A DNA stretch of 64,000 bases, from assembly GCF_000400505.1 (NCBI RefSeq), contig NZ_CM001857.1, forward strand, positions 927,084 through 991,083. The letters are read 5' to 3'. The stretch is from Musicola paradisiaca NCPPB 2511. Its GTDB lineage: Bacteria; Pseudomonadota; Gammaproteobacteria; Enterobacterales; Enterobacteriaceae. A model generated the notes under the pieces. It was given only the letters and a program-made list of their open reading frames with translations, was not told the DNA's origin and made no database searches. The translations under genes and the position numbers were made by a program. Shown here piece by piece: positions 46,327-57,256 of this stretch (positions are counted from its first letter, which is position 1; every line of letters begins with the position of its first letter).

Positions 46327-47745
46327 GTGAACTATCTCCCTATTTTCGCTGATCTCCGGCAGCGCCCCGTACTGGTGGTTGGGGGCGGAGACATTGCGGC
46401 CCGTAAAATCAGTCTGCTGCTGCGCGCCGGCGCCGAGGTGAGGGTGGCGGCGCTGGCGTTGAGCGACGCTGTCGATAAAGCGCATACTGCCGGGCAATTA
46501 GCCTGGGTGGCGCGAGAGTTTATGCCTGCATTGCTGGACGATGTCTTTCTGGTGATTGCCGCCACGGATGATGCCGAACTGAATGCCCGCGTATCTGAAG
46601 CGGCAGCCCAACGGCATTTGCTGGTCAACGTGGTGGACGATCAGCCTAAGTGCTCGTTTATTTTCCCGTCGCTGGTCGATCGTTCCCCTTTGATGGTGGC
46701 GATTTCCTCCGGCGGACAGGCGCCGGTGTTGGCGCGTCTGCTGCGAGAGAAGCTGGAGGCGCTGCTGCCTGCGCGTTTGGGCGTGATGGCGCAAATCGCC
46801 GGCGTCTGGCGCGAGCGTATTAAGCAGCATTTGCCTTCCGTTACCGCCCGTCGCCGTTTCTGGGAGCGGGTGTTCGGTGGGCGTTTCGCCAGCCTGGTGG
46901 CGTCGGGGCAACTGACTCAGGCCGAGCAGGAGTTAGGTCGGCAGCTGGCTCAACCGGAAACGCCGCTGGGGGAGGTGGCGCTGGTGGGCGCCGGGCCCGG
47001 TGATGCCGGATTGCTGACGCTACGCGGGTTGCAGGTGATCCAGCAAGCAGACGTGGTGCTATATGACCATCTGGTGAGCGATGACGTGATGGAGCTGGTG
47101 CGGCGCGATGCGGAGCGGATTTGCGTCGGCAAACGTGCCAGCGCGCATCTGTTGCCGCAGGAGGACATCAACGCACTGATGGTGACGCTGGCCCGACAGG
47201 GTAAGCGAGTCGTGCGGCTGAAAGGGGGCGACCCGTTTATTTTCGGCCGTGGGGGCGAGGAGATACAGCATGTGGCGCAGGCCGGCATTCCCTTCCACAT
47301 TGTGCCGGGTATTACCGCTGCGTCGGGAGCGACAGCGTATGCCGGCATTCCGTTGACGCACCGGGATTACGCGCAAAGCGTGGTGTTTATCACCGGACAC
47401 TGTCGGCCGGACGGCGATGCGTTGGATTGGTCGACGCTGGCGCGGGGACGGCAGACGCTGGCGATTTATATGGGCACGGTCAATGCGGCGGAAATCGCCC
47501 GGCAGTTGATCGTCCACGGTAGGGCGGCGCAAACGCCGGTAGCGGTGATCAGCCGCGGCACAAGACAGGATCAGCAGGTGCTGACGGGCGAACTGGCCCA
47601 GCTGGATGCGCTGGCGCAACAGGCACCGCGCCCGGCGCTGGTGGTGATTGGCGAAGTGGTGACTCTGCATCAGCACATTGCCTGGTTTGGTGAACATTCG
47701 CAGGCGGCGTCAGACGGTCGTCCAGCGGTAGTGAATTTGGCTTAA
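46327..47745 (+). CDS. cysG: CysG, siroheme synthase (trifunctional)
   Basis: 472 residues (E. coli 457), starting with GTG. The N-terminal half (about 1-200) is the NAD-dependent precorrin-2 dehydrogenase and ferrochelatase: [18 protein letters not shown] and [20 protein letters not shown]. The C-terminal half is uroporphyrinogen III methyltransferase: [44 protein letters not shown]. In E. coli cysG lies in the nitrite reductase operon; here it is 9 bp upstream of cysD, giving a cysGDNC unit. Divergence from the E. coli protein suggests a separate cysG lineage; another copy may exist elsewhere. Confidence 0.94.
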   Translation: MNYLPIFADLRQRPVLVVGGGDIAARKISLLLRAGAEVRVAALALSDAVDKAHTAGQLAWVAREFMPALLDDVFLVIAATDDAELNARVSEAAAQRHLLVNVVDDQPKCSFIFPSLVDRSPLMVAISSGGQAPVLARLLREKLEALLPARLGVMAQIAGVWRERIKQHLPSVTARRRFWERVFGGRFASLVASGQLTQAEQELGRQLAQPETPLGEVALVGAGPGDAGLLTLRGLQVIQQADVVLYDHLVSDDVMELVRRDAERICVGKRASAHLLPQEDINALMVTLARQGKRVVRLKGGDPFIFGRGGEEIQHVAQAGIPFHIVPGITAASGATAYAGIPLTHRDYAQSVVFITGHCRPDGDALDWSTLARGRQTLAIYMGTVNAAEIARQLIVHGRAAQTPVAVISRGTRQDQQVLTGELAQLDALAQQAPRPALVVIGEVVTLHQHIAWFGEHSQAASDGRPAVVNLA

Positions 47746-47754
47746 GGTAGCGTT

Positions 47755-48663
47755 ATGGACGAGAAAAGGCTTACGCATTTAAAACAGCTCGAAGCGGAAA
47801 GTATTCATATCATTCGCGAGGTGGCGGCGGAGTTCAGCAATCCGGTGATGCTGTATTCCATCGGCAAGGATTCCTCCGTCATGTTGCATCTGGCTCGCAA
47901 GGCGTTTTATCCGGGTACATTGCCGTTCCCGCTGCTGCATGTGGATACCGGCTGGAAATTCCGCGAGATGTATGAATTTCGCGATCGTACCGCCAAGGCT
48001 TATGGCTGCGAACTGCTGGTGCACCGTAACCCTGAAGGCGTGGCGATGGGGATTAACCCTTTCGTGCATGGCAGCGCCAAGCATACCGACATCATGAAAA
48101 CCGAAGGGCTGAAGCAGGCGCTGGACAAGTACGGCTTTGATGCCGCGTTCGGCGGCGCGCGGCGCGATGAGGAAAAATCCCGCGCCAAAGAGCGTATCTA
48201 CTCCTTTCGCGACCGTTTTCATCGCTGGGATCCCAAAAACCAGCGGCCGGAGCTGTGGAACAACTATAACGGCCAGATTAATAAAGGGGAGAGCATCCGC
48301 GTGTTTCCGCTCTCCAACTGGACGGAACTGGATATCTGGCAATACATCTATTTGGAAAATATCGATATTGTCCCTTTGTATCTGGCGGCGCCGCGCCCGG
48401 TGCTGGAGCGTGACGGCATGCTGTTGATGGTGGACGATGACCGTATCGACCTGCAGCCCGGCGAGGTTGTGGCCGAGCGTATGGTGCGCTTTCGCACGTT
48501 GGGTTGCTGGCCGTTGACCGGTGCGGTGGAATCCCAGGCGCAAACACTGCCGGAAATCATTGAGGAGATGCTGGTCTCCACCACCAGCGAACGTCAGGGA
48601 CGGGTTATCGACCGCGATCAGGCCGGCTCCATGGAGTTGAAAAAGCGTCAGGGATATTTCTGA
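47755..48663 (+). CDS. cysD: CysD, sulfate adenylyltransferase subunit 2
   Basis: 302 residues, as in E. coli. Catalytic subunit of ATP sulfurylase, making APS. The PP-loop is in [33 protein letters not shown] and [16 protein letters not shown] are typical. The C-terminal KKRQGYF is conserved. It works with CysN, 11 bp downstream. Confidence 0.98.
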   Translation: MDEKRLTHLKQLEAESIHIIREVAAEFSNPVMLYSIGKDSSVMLHLARKAFYPGTLPFPLLHVDTGWKFREMYEFRDRTAKAYGCELLVHRNPEGVAMGINPFVHGSAKHTDIMKTEGLKQALDKYGFDAAFGGARRDEEKSRAKERIYSFRDRFHRWDPKNQRPELWNNYNGQINKGESIRVFPLSNWTELDIWQYIYLENIDIVPLYLAAPRPVLERDGMLLMVDDDRIDLQPGEVVAERMVRFRTLGCWPLTGAVESQAQTLPEIIEEMLVSTTSERQGRVIDRDQAGSMELKKRQGYF

Positions 48664-48674
48664 GGAATCATCGA

Positions 48675-50105
48675 ATGAACCATTCCATTGCAAAACAGAT
48701 TGCCGAACAGGGCGGGGTTGAAGCCTATCTGCAGGCTCAGCAACACAAGAGCCTGCTGCGTTTTCTGACCTGCGGCAGCGTTGACGATGGCAAAAGTACG
48801 CTGATCGGCCGTTTGCTGCACGATACCCGCCAGATTTATGAAGATCAGCTTTCCACGCTGCATAGCGACAGCAAACGTCTGGGGACTCAGGGAGAAAAGC
48901 TGGATCTGGCGCTGCTGGTGGACGGCCTGCAGGCCGAGCGCGAGCAGGGCATCACCATTGATGTGGCCTACCGTTATTTCTCGACGGAAAAACGCAAATT
49001 CATCATTGCTGATACCCCTGGACATGAGCAGTACACCCGCAATATGGCGACCGGCGCATCGACCTGTGACTTGGCGATTCTGCTGATCGACGCCCGTAAA
49101 GGGGTCTTGGATCAAACCCGTCGCCACAGTTTTATCGCCACTTTGCTGGGCATTCGCCATCTGGTGGTCGCCGTGAACAAGATGGATCTGGTGGATTACC
49201 AGCAGGCGGTGTTTGAGCAGTTCAAACAGGACTATCTGGATTTCGCCCGGCAGCTTCCGGCTGAACTCGATATTACCTTTGTGCCGCTCTCGGCGCTGGA
49301 CGGGGATAACGTTGCGGCGCGCAGTACCGCCATGAGCTGGTATACCGGCCCGACGTTGCTGGATGTGCTGGAAACCGTTGAAGTGAACCGCGTGGCGCTG
49401 CAAAAGCCGATGCGTTTCCCGGTGCAGTATGTGAACCGGCCGAACCTGGATTTCCGTGGTTATGCCGGCACGGTGGCCTCCGGCGTGGTGAGCGTCGGTC
49501 AGCGTGTGAAAGTGTTGCCTTCCGGTGTAGAGTCGTCCGTCAGCCGGATTGTGACGTTTGACGGCGATCTGCCGCAGGCGCAGGCGGGCGAGGCGGTGAC
49601 GCTGGTGCTGAATGATGAAATCGATATCAGCCGCGGTGATTTGCTGGTGGATGCCGGTGAGTCGCTGACCGCGGTGCGCGGTGCGCAAGTGGATGTGGTG
49701 TGGATGGCGGAGCAACCGCTGGTGCCGGGGCTGAGCTACGATATCAAGATCGCCGGCAGGAAAACCCGTGCGCGGGTGGAGAATATTCGTTACCAGGTGG
49801 AAATCAATACCCTGACTCAGCGTGTGACGGAGTCGCTACCGTTGAACGGTATCGGTCTGGTGGCATTGACGTTTGACGAGCCGCTGGTGCTGGATCGCTA
49901 TCAACAGAATCATGTTTCCGGCGGGATGATTTTTATCGACCGGCTGAGTAATGTCACCGTGGGCGCGGGGTTGGTGCGTGAGCCTATCGAACAGGATGAT
50001 GCGCGGAATAGTGGCCGTTATAGTGAGTTCGAGCTGGAATTGAATGCGCTGATTCGTCGTCATTTCCCGCATTGGGGCGCGCGCGACCTGTTGGGGGGAA
50101 AATAG
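48675..50105 (+). CDS. cysN: CysN, sulfate adenylyltransferase subunit 1 (GTPase)
   Basis: 476 residues (E. coli 475). An EF-Tu-like GTPase that drives APS formation by CysD. G1 [17 protein letters not shown]3 [12 protein letters not shown] and G4 VNKMDLVD are intact. Beta-barrel domains 2 and 3 follow. There is no fused APS kinase domain; CysC is separate and begins one base after the stop codon. Confidence 0.98.
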   Translation: MNHSIAKQIAEQGGVEAYLQAQQHKSLLRFLTCGSVDDGKSTLIGRLLHDTRQIYEDQLSTLHSDSKRLGTQGEKLDLALLVDGLQAEREQGITIDVAYRYFSTEKRKFIIADTPGHEQYTRNMATGASTCDLAILLIDARKGVLDQTRRHSFIATLLGIRHLVVAVNKMDLVDYQQAVFEQFKQDYLDFARQLPAELDITFVPLSALDGDNVAARSTAMSWYTGPTLLDVLETVEVNRVALQKPMRFPVQYVNRPNLDFRGYAGTVASGVVSVGQRVKVLPSGVESSVSRIVTFDGDLPQAQAGEAVTLVLNDEIDISRGDLLVDAGESLTAVRGAQVDVVWMAEQPLVPGLSYDIKIAGRKTRARVENIRYQVEINTLTQRVTESLPLNGIGLVALTFDEPLVLDRYQQNHVSGGMIFIDRLSNVTVGAGLVREPIEQDDARNSGRYSEFELELNALIRRHFPHWGARDLLGGK

Positions 50106-50106
50106 C

Positions 50107-50730
50107 GTGGTGGATTCGCATTCCCGTTCGACGACGGATGAAAATATTGTCTGGCATTCCCATGCGATTGCCCGTGAGGATCGTGAGCGCCTGCACGGGC
50201 ACAGGGGCGTCGTGGTCTGGTTTACCGGGTTGTCCGGTTCCGGCAAGTCTACGCTGGCCGGGGCGCTTGAACAGGCGTTGCATGCCAAGGGGGTCGGTAC
50301 GTATTTATTGGATGGCGATAACGTCCGACATGGGCTGTGTCGTGATCTGGGTTTCGGCGACGATGACCGGCGTGAAAATATCCGTCGGGTCGGGGAAGTG
50401 GCGCGGTTGATGGTGGATGCCGGGCTGGTTGTATTAACCGCCTTTATCTCTCCGCACCGTGCCGAGCGTCAGATGGTGCGGGAACTGCTGGGCGAGGGAC
50501 AATTTATTGAAGTGTTTGTGGATACGCCGCTGGCAGTGTGTGAAAACCGCGATCCGAAAGGCCTCTACCGCAAAGCGCGCGCCGGCGAGCTGCGTAATTT
50601 CACCGGTATCGATTCGGTTTATGAGGCGCCGGAACAGCCGGAATTGCGCCTTGATGGCCAACAATTGGTAACAAATTTGGTCGCCGAGTTATTAGTTGTG
50701 TTACACAATCGCGCTATCATCAAAAACTGA
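50107..50730 (+). CDS. cysC: CysC, adenylylsulfate kinase
   Basis: 207 residues (E. coli 201). It phosphorylates APS to PAPS. P-loop GLSGSGKST, then [17 protein letters not shown] and the lid region [22 protein letters not shown]. The given start is GTG; no better ATG precedes it. Last gene of cysGDNC. Confidence 0.97.
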   Translation: MVDSHSRSTTDENIVWHSHAIAREDRERLHGHRGVVVWFTGLSGSGKSTLAGALEQALHAKGVGTYLLDGDNVRHGLCRDLGFGDDDRRENIRRVGEVARLMVDAGLVVLTAFISPHRAERQMVRELLGEGQFIEVFVDTPLAVCENRDPKGLYRKARAGELRNFTGIDSVYEAPEQPELRLDGQQLVTNLVAELLVVLHNRAIIKN

Positions 50731-50812
50731 TTATTCCGATGGTCTGTCCTGAGGCATTCGCTCTCTGGGCGTGAGCATCACTCCTGATGTGACGAGGCAG
50801 AGCAGTTTGACG

Positions 50813-51136
50813 ATGCAGAGTGTAACCCCCCTGTCTGGCAGTGATGCGCATAGCGACCTGGAGGAGGATACCTCATCTTCCTCCGGCGCGCTGGCCGGAT
50901 TCTGTTTTTATCTGCTGGTGTTTTCCCTGTTGCTGCTGATGTACGAACCTGGCAGCACCCTGCTGCTGATGCTGTATACCTGGCCGTTCTTTCTGGCATT
51001 GATGCCGCTTTCGATACTGGCCGGCGTGGTCTGCCGTGTGCTGTGGCCCCATCATGTGGTGCTGATGTTGCTGTGTTGCGGCGGCAGCATTTTCGCTATG
51101 TTCTGGCTGGTTTTTTCACTGATTGTCGGTTGGTAG
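50813..51136 (+). CDS. ygbE: YgbE, DUF3561 inner-membrane protein
   Basis: 107 residues with about three membrane helices (LAGFCFYLLVFSLLLL, LMLYTWPFFLALMPLSILAG, a C-terminal one). The YTWPFFLALMP block matches E. coli YgbE (107 aa), and the location between cysC and ftsB is the same. The N-terminus is acidic and serine-rich. A GTG at 50771 would add 14 residues; ATG 50813 gives the family length. Function unknown. Confidence 0.88.
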   Translation: MQSVTPLSGSDAHSDLEEDTSSSSGALAGFCFYLLVFSLLLLMYEPGSTLLLMLYTWPFFLALMPLSILAGVVCRVLWPHHVVLMLLCCGGSIFAMFWLVFSLIVGW

Positions 51137-51288
51137 CCTGATTTTCCCCGTATTCCATGGTTCTGAACCCTCATGTTGCAGGTGATTGTTCGACGTCTGC
51201 GCACGGCGGGCCTGATGGTCAATTCCCTTTGTAGTGTGGAGTCCTGATAAAAGTTATGGGATGATTAGGCGGCTTTTCAGGGGGCTGG

Positions 51289-51636
51289 ATGGGAAAACTT
51301 TCGCTGTTATTGTTGATTATTCTTGGCTGGTTGCAGTATTCGCTCTGGCTGGGGAAAAATGGTATCCACGATTATGTGCGGGTGAAGGATGATGTGGCGG
51401 TGCAGCAAGCCAATAACGTCAAACTAAAATCCCGTAACGAGCAGTTATTTGCCGAAATCGACGATCTTAACGGCGGTCAGGAAGCTATTGAAGAGCGCGC
51501 GCGTAATGAACTGGGGATGACGAAGCCGGGCGAAAGTTTTTACCGTCTGGTGGCTGACCAGTCCGCTCGTCGCGTCGGCGCCGTTTCATCTTCAGCCCCG
51601 GTTGGTACTTCTTCTTCTACATCAACGTCTCGTTAG
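51289..51636 (+). CDS. ftsB: FtsB, cell-division protein
   Basis: 115 residues (E. coli 103). A short bitopic protein that forms the FtsQLB complex at the septum. Membrane helix at 2-20 ([18 protein letters not shown]), then a periplasmic coiled coil (about 28-70) and the conserved [18 protein letters not shown] with the constriction-control region, and PGESFYRLV. The serine/threonine-rich tail (last 20 residues) is longer than in E. coli. ispD starts 2 bp after the stop. Confidence 0.95.
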   Translation: MGKLSLLLLIILGWLQYSLWLGKNGIHDYVRVKDDVAVQQANNVKLKSRNEQLFAEIDDLNGGQEAIEERARNELGMTKPGESFYRLVADQSARRVGAVSSSAPVGTSSSTSTSR

Positions 51637-51638
51637 GT

Positions 51639-52340
51639 ATGTCTATTTCCCTTGATTCTTTGCCAGACGTCGTGGCCGTTTTGCCGGCAGCCGGTAACGG
51701 CAGCCGGATGTGCAGCGACCGCCCCAAACAGTATCTGACTATCCATGACCGAACTATTATCGAGCATACGCTGTCCGCTTTGCTCCAGCACCCTCGTATC
51801 CGGCGAATAGTGGTTGCCGTCAGCGCTGGGGATACTTATTTCGCGCGTTTGCCGCTGGCGTCCGATCCGCGTATTCAGGTAGTGACCGGCGGGCGTGAGC
51901 GCGCGGATTCCGTACTCGCCGGGCTGGCGCAGATTCAGGATGCCGAATGGGTGTTGGTGCATGACGCCGCCCGGCCTTGCCTGCATCCGGATGATCTTGA
52001 TCGTCTGTTGATGTTGACGCGGGAGAGTGAGATTGGCGGCATTCTGGCTGTGCCGGTACGTGATACCATGAAGCGCGGTGACAATGGTCGGATCACCCAC
52101 ACCGTATCCAGAGATGAACTCTGGCACGCCTTAACGCCACAGCTTTTCCCTCTGGCGCTATTAAGAGATTGCCTGTCGAAGGCGTTGCAGGACGGAGCGA
52201 CCATCACCGATGAAGCTTCGGCGCTGGAGTATTGTGGCTACCAGCCGCGGCTTGTTCCGGGGCGTTCTGACAATATCAAAGTGACCCGGCCGGAAGATTT
52301 GGCGTTGGCAGAGTTTTATCTGACACGCCGCAGTGAATAA
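51639..52340 (+). CDS. ispD: IspD, 2-C-methyl-D-erythritol 4-phosphate cytidylyltransferase
   Basis: 233 residues (E. coli 236). Third step of the MEP isoprenoid pathway, making CDP-methylerythritol. The nucleotide-binding start [44 protein letters not shown] and TDEASALE are all present. Tightly coupled to ftsB, and 29 bp before ispF. Confidence 0.97.
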   Translation: MSISLDSLPDVVAVLPAAGNGSRMCSDRPKQYLTIHDRTIIEHTLSALLQHPRIRRIVVAVSAGDTYFARLPLASDPRIQVVTGGRERADSVLAGLAQIQDAEWVLVHDAARPCLHPDDLDRLLMLTRESEIGGILAVPVRDTMKRGDNGRITHTVSRDELWHALTPQLFPLALLRDCLSKALQDGATITDEASALEYCGYQPRLVPGRSDNIKVTRPEDLALAEFYLTRRSE

Positions 52341-52369
52341 TCCACAACAATAAAAAAGGAGCCTGTGCG

Positions 52370-52867
52370 ATGCGTATCGGTCACGGTTTTGATGTGCATA
52401 AGTTCGGCGGCGAGGGCCCGCTGGTGATCGGCGGGGTGCGAATTCCCTATGAGCGCGGTTTGCTGGCGCATTCCGATGGCGATGTTGTCTTGCATGCGGT
52501 AACTGACGCTCTTTTGGGCGCCGCCGCTCTGGGTGATATCGGCAAATTGTTCCCGGATACCGATCCGGCATATAAGGGGATCGACAGCCGCGAGTTGCTG
52601 CGTGAAGCCTGGCGTCGCATTGTGTCCAAGGGATACGCCTTGGGTAATCTGGATGTCACCATCATTGCGCAGGCGCCGAAGATGGCGCCGCATATTCCAC
52701 AGATGCGCGTTAATCTGGCGGAAGATTTGCAGAGCCATATGGATGACGTCAACGTGAAGGCGACGACGACGGAGCAACTGGGCTTTACCGGGCGCGGCGA
52801 GGGGATTGCCTGCGAAGCGGTGGTACTGTTGGTGAAAAACGATACCGCCGGAGTGGTGGCATGGTGA
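52370..52867 (+). CDS. ispF: IspF, 2-C-methyl-D-erythritol 2,4-cyclodiphosphate synthase
   Basis: 165 residues (E. coli 159). Fifth MEP-pathway step. Metal ligands in GHGFDVH (D8, H10) and the later [18 protein letters not shown]; the motif [17 protein letters not shown] is conserved. The start follows AAAAGGAGCC. It overlaps the truD start by seven bases, so the two are translationally coupled. Confidence 0.97.
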   Translation: MRIGHGFDVHKFGGEGPLVIGGVRIPYERGLLAHSDGDVVLHAVTDALLGAAALGDIGKLFPDTDPAYKGIDSRELLREAWRRIVSKGYALGNLDVTIIAQAPKMAPHIPQMRVNLAEDLQSHMDDVNVKATTTEQLGFTGRGEGIACEAVVLLVKNDTAGVVAW

Positions 52868-53934
52868 TGGCGGCAGTCGATGAGGCTCTGTTCTGGCTCC
52901 ACGGGCACCCCCTGGCCTCAGGGGTGTTGAAAGCGGCGCCAGAGGACTTTGTCGTCATGGAAGATCTCGGGTTTGCGCTGGATGGCGACGGCGAACATGT
53001 GTTGTTGCGGATGAGGAAGCGTGGCTGCAATACGGTTTTCGTCGCCGAAGCGCTGGCCAAATTTGCCGGCATTCCGGCTCGTTCTGTGAGCTACGCTGGG
53101 CTGAAAGATCGTCATGCCGTCGCTGAGCAGTGGTTTTGCCTGCATATGCCCGGAAAAGCGGAACTGGACTGGTCATCATTTACGCTGGAAGGATGTGAGA
53201 TTCTTGAAGCGACCAGACATCGTCGTAAACTGCGCACCGGCGCGCTGAAAGGCAATGCCTTCACGTTGGTGCTGCGGCATATCAGCAATACTGCGGATGT
53301 GGATGCTCGGCTTAGTCTGATCGCCCGCCATGGCGTTCCCAATTATTTCGGCAATCAGCGATTCGGCCGCGAAGGAAATAATCTGGTTCAGGCGCTGCGC
53401 TGGGCCAATGACGAAATCCGTATCAGGGAACGCAGCAAGCGCAGTTTCTATCTCTCCGCCGCCCGTAGTGAGCTGTTTAATCAGGTTGTCAGCAAACGTC
53501 TGGCGGCTTATGGCGTTGGAACAGTGTTTTGCGGCGATGCGTTGCAGCTAAGCGGTCGCGGCAGCTGGTTTGTGGTTAAACCGGAGGAGCTCGACAGCGT
53601 TGAACCACGGGTGGCTGCCGGAGAGTTGCAGATAACCGCTCCCCTTCCTGGCGATGGCGAACCGGGAACACAGGGTGACGCATTGGCGTTCGAACTGGAC
53701 TGTCTGTCGCATCATGCCGCATTGTTGTCTCTGCTACGGCGCGAGCGTGTGGAGCCCGCCAGACGTGCCATCATGCTTTATCCGCAGCATATGACATGGT
53801 CGTGGCTTGACGAGCAGACGCTGGAACTTGGCTTTTGGTTGCCGGCCGGTTGTTTCGCCACCAGCGTGGTGAGAGAACTGGTGTGTGAGCGGGTACAGAA
53901 TGCCGACGAGCATCGGGAAAACGTTGTCGGTTGA
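52861..53934 (+). CDS. truD: TruD, tRNA pseudouridine-13 synthase
   Basis: 357 residues (E. coli 349). It makes pseudouridine 13 in tRNA-Glu. The catalytic aspartate is in [15 protein letters not shown], and [24 protein letters not shown] and [16 protein letters not shown] are family blocks. ATG 52861 or ATG 52867 could start it; both overlap the ispF end. In E. coli surE overlaps the truD end, but here no surE follows. Confidence 0.95.
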   Translation: MVMAAVDEALFWLHGHPLASGVLKAAPEDFVVMEDLGFALDGDGEHVLLRMRKRGCNTVFVAEALAKFAGIPARSVSYAGLKDRHAVAEQWFCLHMPGKAELDWSSFTLEGCEILEATRHRRKLRTGALKGNAFTLVLRHISNTADVDARLSLIARHGVPNYFGNQRFGREGNNLVQALRWANDEIRIRERSKRSFYLSAARSELFNQVVSKRLAAYGVGTVFCGDALQLSGRGSWFVVKPEELDSVEPRVAAGELQITAPLPGDGEPGTQGDALAFELDCLSHHAALLSLLRRERVEPARRAIMLYPQHMTWSWLDEQTLELGFWLPAGCFATSVVRELVCERVQNADEHRENVVG

Positions 53935-54041
53935 TGCTTCCTGGCGCGTAATCATGTCGATCGGCGTTGTTCGGGCGGATGATTTTTCTGCAGAGGACTG
54001 GGCACGTTGATGACGTTAGCCAACGTTGGAGTTTGCAGGGG
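53935..54041 (+). other. Gap where surE is expected; possible deletion scar
   Basis: Only 107 bp separate truD from pcm, although surE (about 760 bp) lies here in E. coli. The frame that would end inside the pcm start codon reads [13 protein letters not shown] then stop, faintly like the SurE C-terminal pattern WL-x3-GV-x3-W-stop. No start like MRILLSNDDG is present. Only the loss is clear; the remnant is tentative. Confidence 0.55.
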
Positions 54042-54668
54042 ATGGTGAACAAACGTATGCAAACATTGCTGTCGCAGTTGCGTCGGCAGGGCATTCAGGA
54101 TGAGCGCCTGCTGGAGGCGATCACTGCGGTTCCCCGTGAGCGTTTCGTTGACGAAGCTTTCGAGCATAAAGCTTATGACAATATTGCTCTGCCGATCGGG
54201 TTTGGCCAGACGATCTCTCAGCCTTATATGGTCGCCAGAATGACGGAGTTGCTGCATTTGACGCCGGAATCTCGGGTATTGGAAATTGGCACGGGTTCCG
54301 GATATCAGACCGCCATTCTGGCGCATCTGGTGCGTCATGTTTTTTCTGTTGAACGTATCAAAGGGTTGCAGTGGCAGGCCAAGCGGCGCCTCAAGCAACT
54401 CGATCTTCATAATGTGTCTACCCGGCATGGCGATGGCTGGCAAGGGTGGGCGTCCAAAGGGCCGTTTGACGCCATTATCGTTACGGCGGCACCACCTGAA
54501 ATCCCTTCCGCTTTAATGGAACAACTGGACGACGGCGGCATGATGGTGTTGCCGGTCGGAGAGCATCAGCAGACATTGCAGATGGTTGTGTGTCGCGGTG
54601 GGGAATTTCTGGTGCAAACGGTGGAAGCCGTTCGCTTTGTTCCTCTGGTCAAAGGCGAACTGGCCTGA
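54042..54668 (+). CDS. pcm: Pcm, protein-L-isoaspartate O-methyltransferase
   Basis: 208 residues, exactly the E. coli length. It methylates L-isoaspartyl residues to start repair of aged proteins. SAM motif [15 protein letters not shown], then [12 protein letters not shown] and the substrate motif [14 protein letters not shown], and post-I DGWQGW. The frame is open from 53967, but ATG 54042 gives the conserved N-terminus ([10 protein letters not shown] against MVSRRVQALL in E. coli). It normally overlaps the end of surE, which is missing here. Confidence 0.97.
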   Translation: MVNKRMQTLLSQLRRQGIQDERLLEAITAVPRERFVDEAFEHKAYDNIALPIGFGQTISQPYMVARMTELLHLTPESRVLEIGTGSGYQTAILAHLVRHVFSVERIKGLQWQAKRRLKQLDLHNVSTRHGDGWQGWASKGPFDAIIVTAAPPEIPSALMEQLDDGGMMVLPVGEHQQTLQMVVCRGGEFLVQTVEAVRFVPLVKGELA

Positions 54669-54925
54669 TACCGTGGCATCGCAAGATACCGGGCCGACTT
54701 TTAAAATTTCAATACAACCGTTTTGTAGCAGCAATGGCTTGATATTGTTAGCATCAGCGCAGTCAGCTCTCCTTGTTCGTCTGGAAAATGCTCATAGGAA
54801 GGCGTGGAAGGAGGGGGCATCGATTTCGGAATTGTTTACCAGTATTTCATGATGTTTAGGGATGCTGGTGACAGGGTGGCTGGATAGAATAGTCGACTTT
54901 AAGAGTTATAGGGGGAGTTCGGCGC

Positions 54926-56131
54926 ATGGGAAGCCAGATTGTAAGTTGGCGTCAGATCGCTTTATGTGCGGCAGTTGTACTGGGAGTGACTGGCTGTAGC
55001 AATGATAGTAGTCAGTCGGCGCCGATCAGTAACATAGGTGATAACAGTGCTGCCAGTCGGAGTAATAATACCGGTTATACACCGCCTCCCAGGATTTCCT
55101 CCATCAATAGTGCGCCGGCGGCCCAGCCTTCCATCAAGCCGGTGAGCGCGGCAAGTGATGGCGTGCTTTCATCTCAGTCCTCCGATGAGGCCGGAGTTAC
55201 CACTCATGACGGTAAGATTGTCTATAACCGCAGCTATAACTCTATCCCCAAAGGGAGTTATACCGGCAATAGCTATACCGTTAAACGCGGCGATACCCTG
55301 TTTTATATTGCGTGGATCACCGGCACTGATTACCGGGATTTGGCTCAGCGCAACAATATTGCCGAGCCCTATAGCCTGAATGTGGGGCAAAGTCTGTCGC
55401 TGGGAAATAATATGAATAGTGGCGGCGGCTCGCATGTAATAGCGGGAAGCACGGCCGTAGTCAGCACCGTACCGGTTGCTGTTGCTGATAGCAGCACGGG
55501 TCATATGCTGCCGGCAAACGCCAGAAGCAGCGCGAGCACATCGGGTCATATGCTGCCGTCGAATGCGGCGAACAACGGCAATGCCCAGTCTTTGGCGGGA
55601 ACACAAATCCAAACTACGCCGGTTGATTCTCAACCAACTAATGCGTATTCTGAAAATTCGGGTAAACAGAATTCGGGCAAAATGCTGCCTTCAACAGGCG
55701 TAGCTGCAACAGCGCCTGTCACCGAACCGACGCAGGTACCCAGTAACAGCAATACAGGCATTGCTGGGTGGCGTTGGCCTACAGATGGGAAGGTCATAGA
55801 TAGTTTCTCAGCCACTGAGGGGGGAAATAAAGGGATTGATATCGCTGGCTCACGTGGGCAACCCATTATATCCACTGCTGCAGGAAGGGTAGTGTATGCG
55901 GGTAATGCGTTGCGCGGTTACGGGAATCTGATCATCATCAAGCATAATGATGATTACCTGAGCGCCTATGCCCATAACGAAACTATGCTGGTCCGGGAAC
56001 AACAAGAGGTAAAGGCGGGGCAACAGATTGCTACTATGGGTAGCACCGGAACCAGCTCTGTACGCTTGCATTTTGAAATTCGTTACAAGGGGAAATCCGT
56101 AAACCCGCTGCGTTTTCTTCCGCAGCGATAA
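54926..56131 (+). CDS. nlpD: NlpD, LysM/LytM activator lipoprotein of cell division
   Basis: 401 residues. A lipoprotein signal peptide ends at VTGC (about residue 27). A Ser/Asn-rich region and a LysM domain (about 112-156, [20 protein letters not shown]) follow, then a linker with three loose repeats of G(H/K)MLP, and a C-terminal M23-like domain (about 285-400). The first zinc motif is NKGID and the last RLHFE, so zinc-binding histidines are missing, as in NlpD and EnvC. It activates the amidase AmiC at the septum. The main rpoS promoter lies inside nlpD in E. coli. Confidence 0.95.
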   Translation: MGSQIVSWRQIALCAAVVLGVTGCSNDSSQSAPISNIGDNSAASRSNNTGYTPPPRISSINSAPAAQPSIKPVSAASDGVLSSQSSDEAGVTTHDGKIVYNRSYNSIPKGSYTGNSYTVKRGDTLFYIAWITGTDYRDLAQRNNIAEPYSLNVGQSLSLGNNMNSGGGSHVIAGSTAVVSTVPVAVADSSTGHMLPANARSSASTSGHMLPSNAANNGNAQSLAGTQIQTTPVDSQPTNAYSENSGKQNSGKMLPSTGVAATAPVTEPTQVPSNSNTGIAGWRWPTDGKVIDSFSATEGGNKGIDIAGSRGQPIISTAAGRVVYAGNALRGYGNLIIIKHNDDYLSAYAHNETMLVREQQEVKAGQQIATMGSTGTSSVRLHFEIRYKGKSVNPLRFLPQR

Positions 56132-56184
56132 ATCGGGCAGAGTATTTCGGTATTCTGCCATGGGATCACGGGTAGGAGCCACTT

Positions 56185-57177
56185 ATGAGCCAAAGCACGC
56201 TGAAAGTTAACGAGTTACATGAAGATGCTGATTTCGAAGAGAATGGAGTCGATGTTTTTGACGAAAAAGCGTTGGCAGAAGAAGAAACCAGCGATAGCGA
56301 ATTACTAGAGGATGATCTGCTATCGCAGGGAACAGCCCAACGTGTCCTGGATGCAACCCAGTTGTATCTGGGGGAAATTGGCTATTCACCCCTGTTGACC
56401 GCTGAAGAAGAGGTTTATTTCGCTCGGCGGGCATTACGTGGTGATGTCTCATCGCGTCGCCGTATGATTGAAAGCAATCTACGGTTGGTAGTAAAAATCG
56501 CCCGTCGTTACAATAATCGGGGTCTGGCCTTGCTGGATCTGATTGAAGAAGGCAACCTCGGTTTGATTCGAGCGGTCGAAAAGTTCGACCCCGAACGCGG
56601 TTTTCGCTTTTCAACTTATGCGACATGGTGGATCAGGCAAACCATTGAGCGGGCTATTATGAATCAGACCCGCACTATCCGTTTACCTATCCATATTGTC
56701 AAAGAATTGAACGTTTATCTGCGCACTGCTCGCGAACTATCCCACAAACTGGATCACGAACCCAGCGCGGAAGAGATTGCTGAGAGGCTGGATAGGCCGG
56801 TTGATGACGTGAACCGAATGCTGCGTCTGAATGAGCGCATTACGTCTGTCGATACACCGCTCGGTGGCGATTCCGATAAAGCGTTACTGGATATTCTGGC
56901 AGATGAGAAGGATAACGGGCCGGAAGATACCACCCAAAACAACGATATGAAGCAGAATATCGTCAAGTGGCTGTTCGAGCTGAACGCTAAACAACGGGAG
57001 GTGCTTGCCCGTCGTTTTGGCCTACTGGGGTATGAGGCTGCGACGCTTGAGGATGTGGGCCGGGAGATTGGTTTGACTCGTGAGCGTGTACGTCAAATCC
57101 AGGTTGAAGGGCTGCGTCGTCTTCGTGAAATATTGCAGACTCAGGGACTGAATATCGAAGAGCTATTTCGCGAATAA
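56185..57177 (+). CDS. rpoS: RpoS, stationary-phase sigma factor (sigma-38)
   Basis: 330 residues, as in E. coli. Region 1.2 has [15 protein letters not shown]. Region 2 has [20 protein letters not shown], then [20 protein letters not shown] and [15 protein letters not shown]. Region 4 ends with [20 protein letters not shown]. The leader just before the start (GGGATCACGGGTAGGAGCCAC) is nearly identical to E. coli, where it pairs with the upstream leader and is opened by DsrA, RprA and ArcZ with Hfq. Downstream is proS, not mutS. Confidence 0.98.
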   Translation: MSQSTLKVNELHEDADFEENGVDVFDEKALAEEETSDSELLEDDLLSQGTAQRVLDATQLYLGEIGYSPLLTAEEEVYFARRALRGDVSSRRRMIESNLRLVVKIARRYNNRGLALLDLIEEGNLGLIRAVEKFDPERGFRFSTYATWWIRQTIERAIMNQTRTIRLPIHIVKELNVYLRTARELSHKLDHEPSAEEIAERLDRPVDDVNRMLRLNERITSVDTPLGGDSDKALLDILADEKDNGPEDTTQNNDMKQNIVKWLFELNAKQREVLARRFGLLGYEAATLEDVGREIGLTRERVRQIQVEGLRRLREILQTQGLNIEELFRE

Positions 57178-57202
57178 TCAATGCTACTGACCGAATAGCA
57201 TA

Positions 57203-57231
57203 AAAAATGGTGGGTTTCCCCACCATTTTTA
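57203..57231. terminator. Bidirectional terminator between rpoS and proS
   Basis: AAAAATGGTGGG pairs with CCCACCATTTTT around TTTC, A- and T-flanked on both sides. It lies in the 79-bp gap between the two convergent genes. Confidence 0.95.
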
Positions 57232-57256
57232 TATCTGCTTCCTTCCATGCGAAAGA

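Noticed and set aside
54926..56131. NlpD as an inactivated pseudogene because the M23 zinc ligands are missing
   Set aside because: Missing ligands are normal for NlpD and EnvC, which activate amidases and do not cut peptidoglycan themselves.
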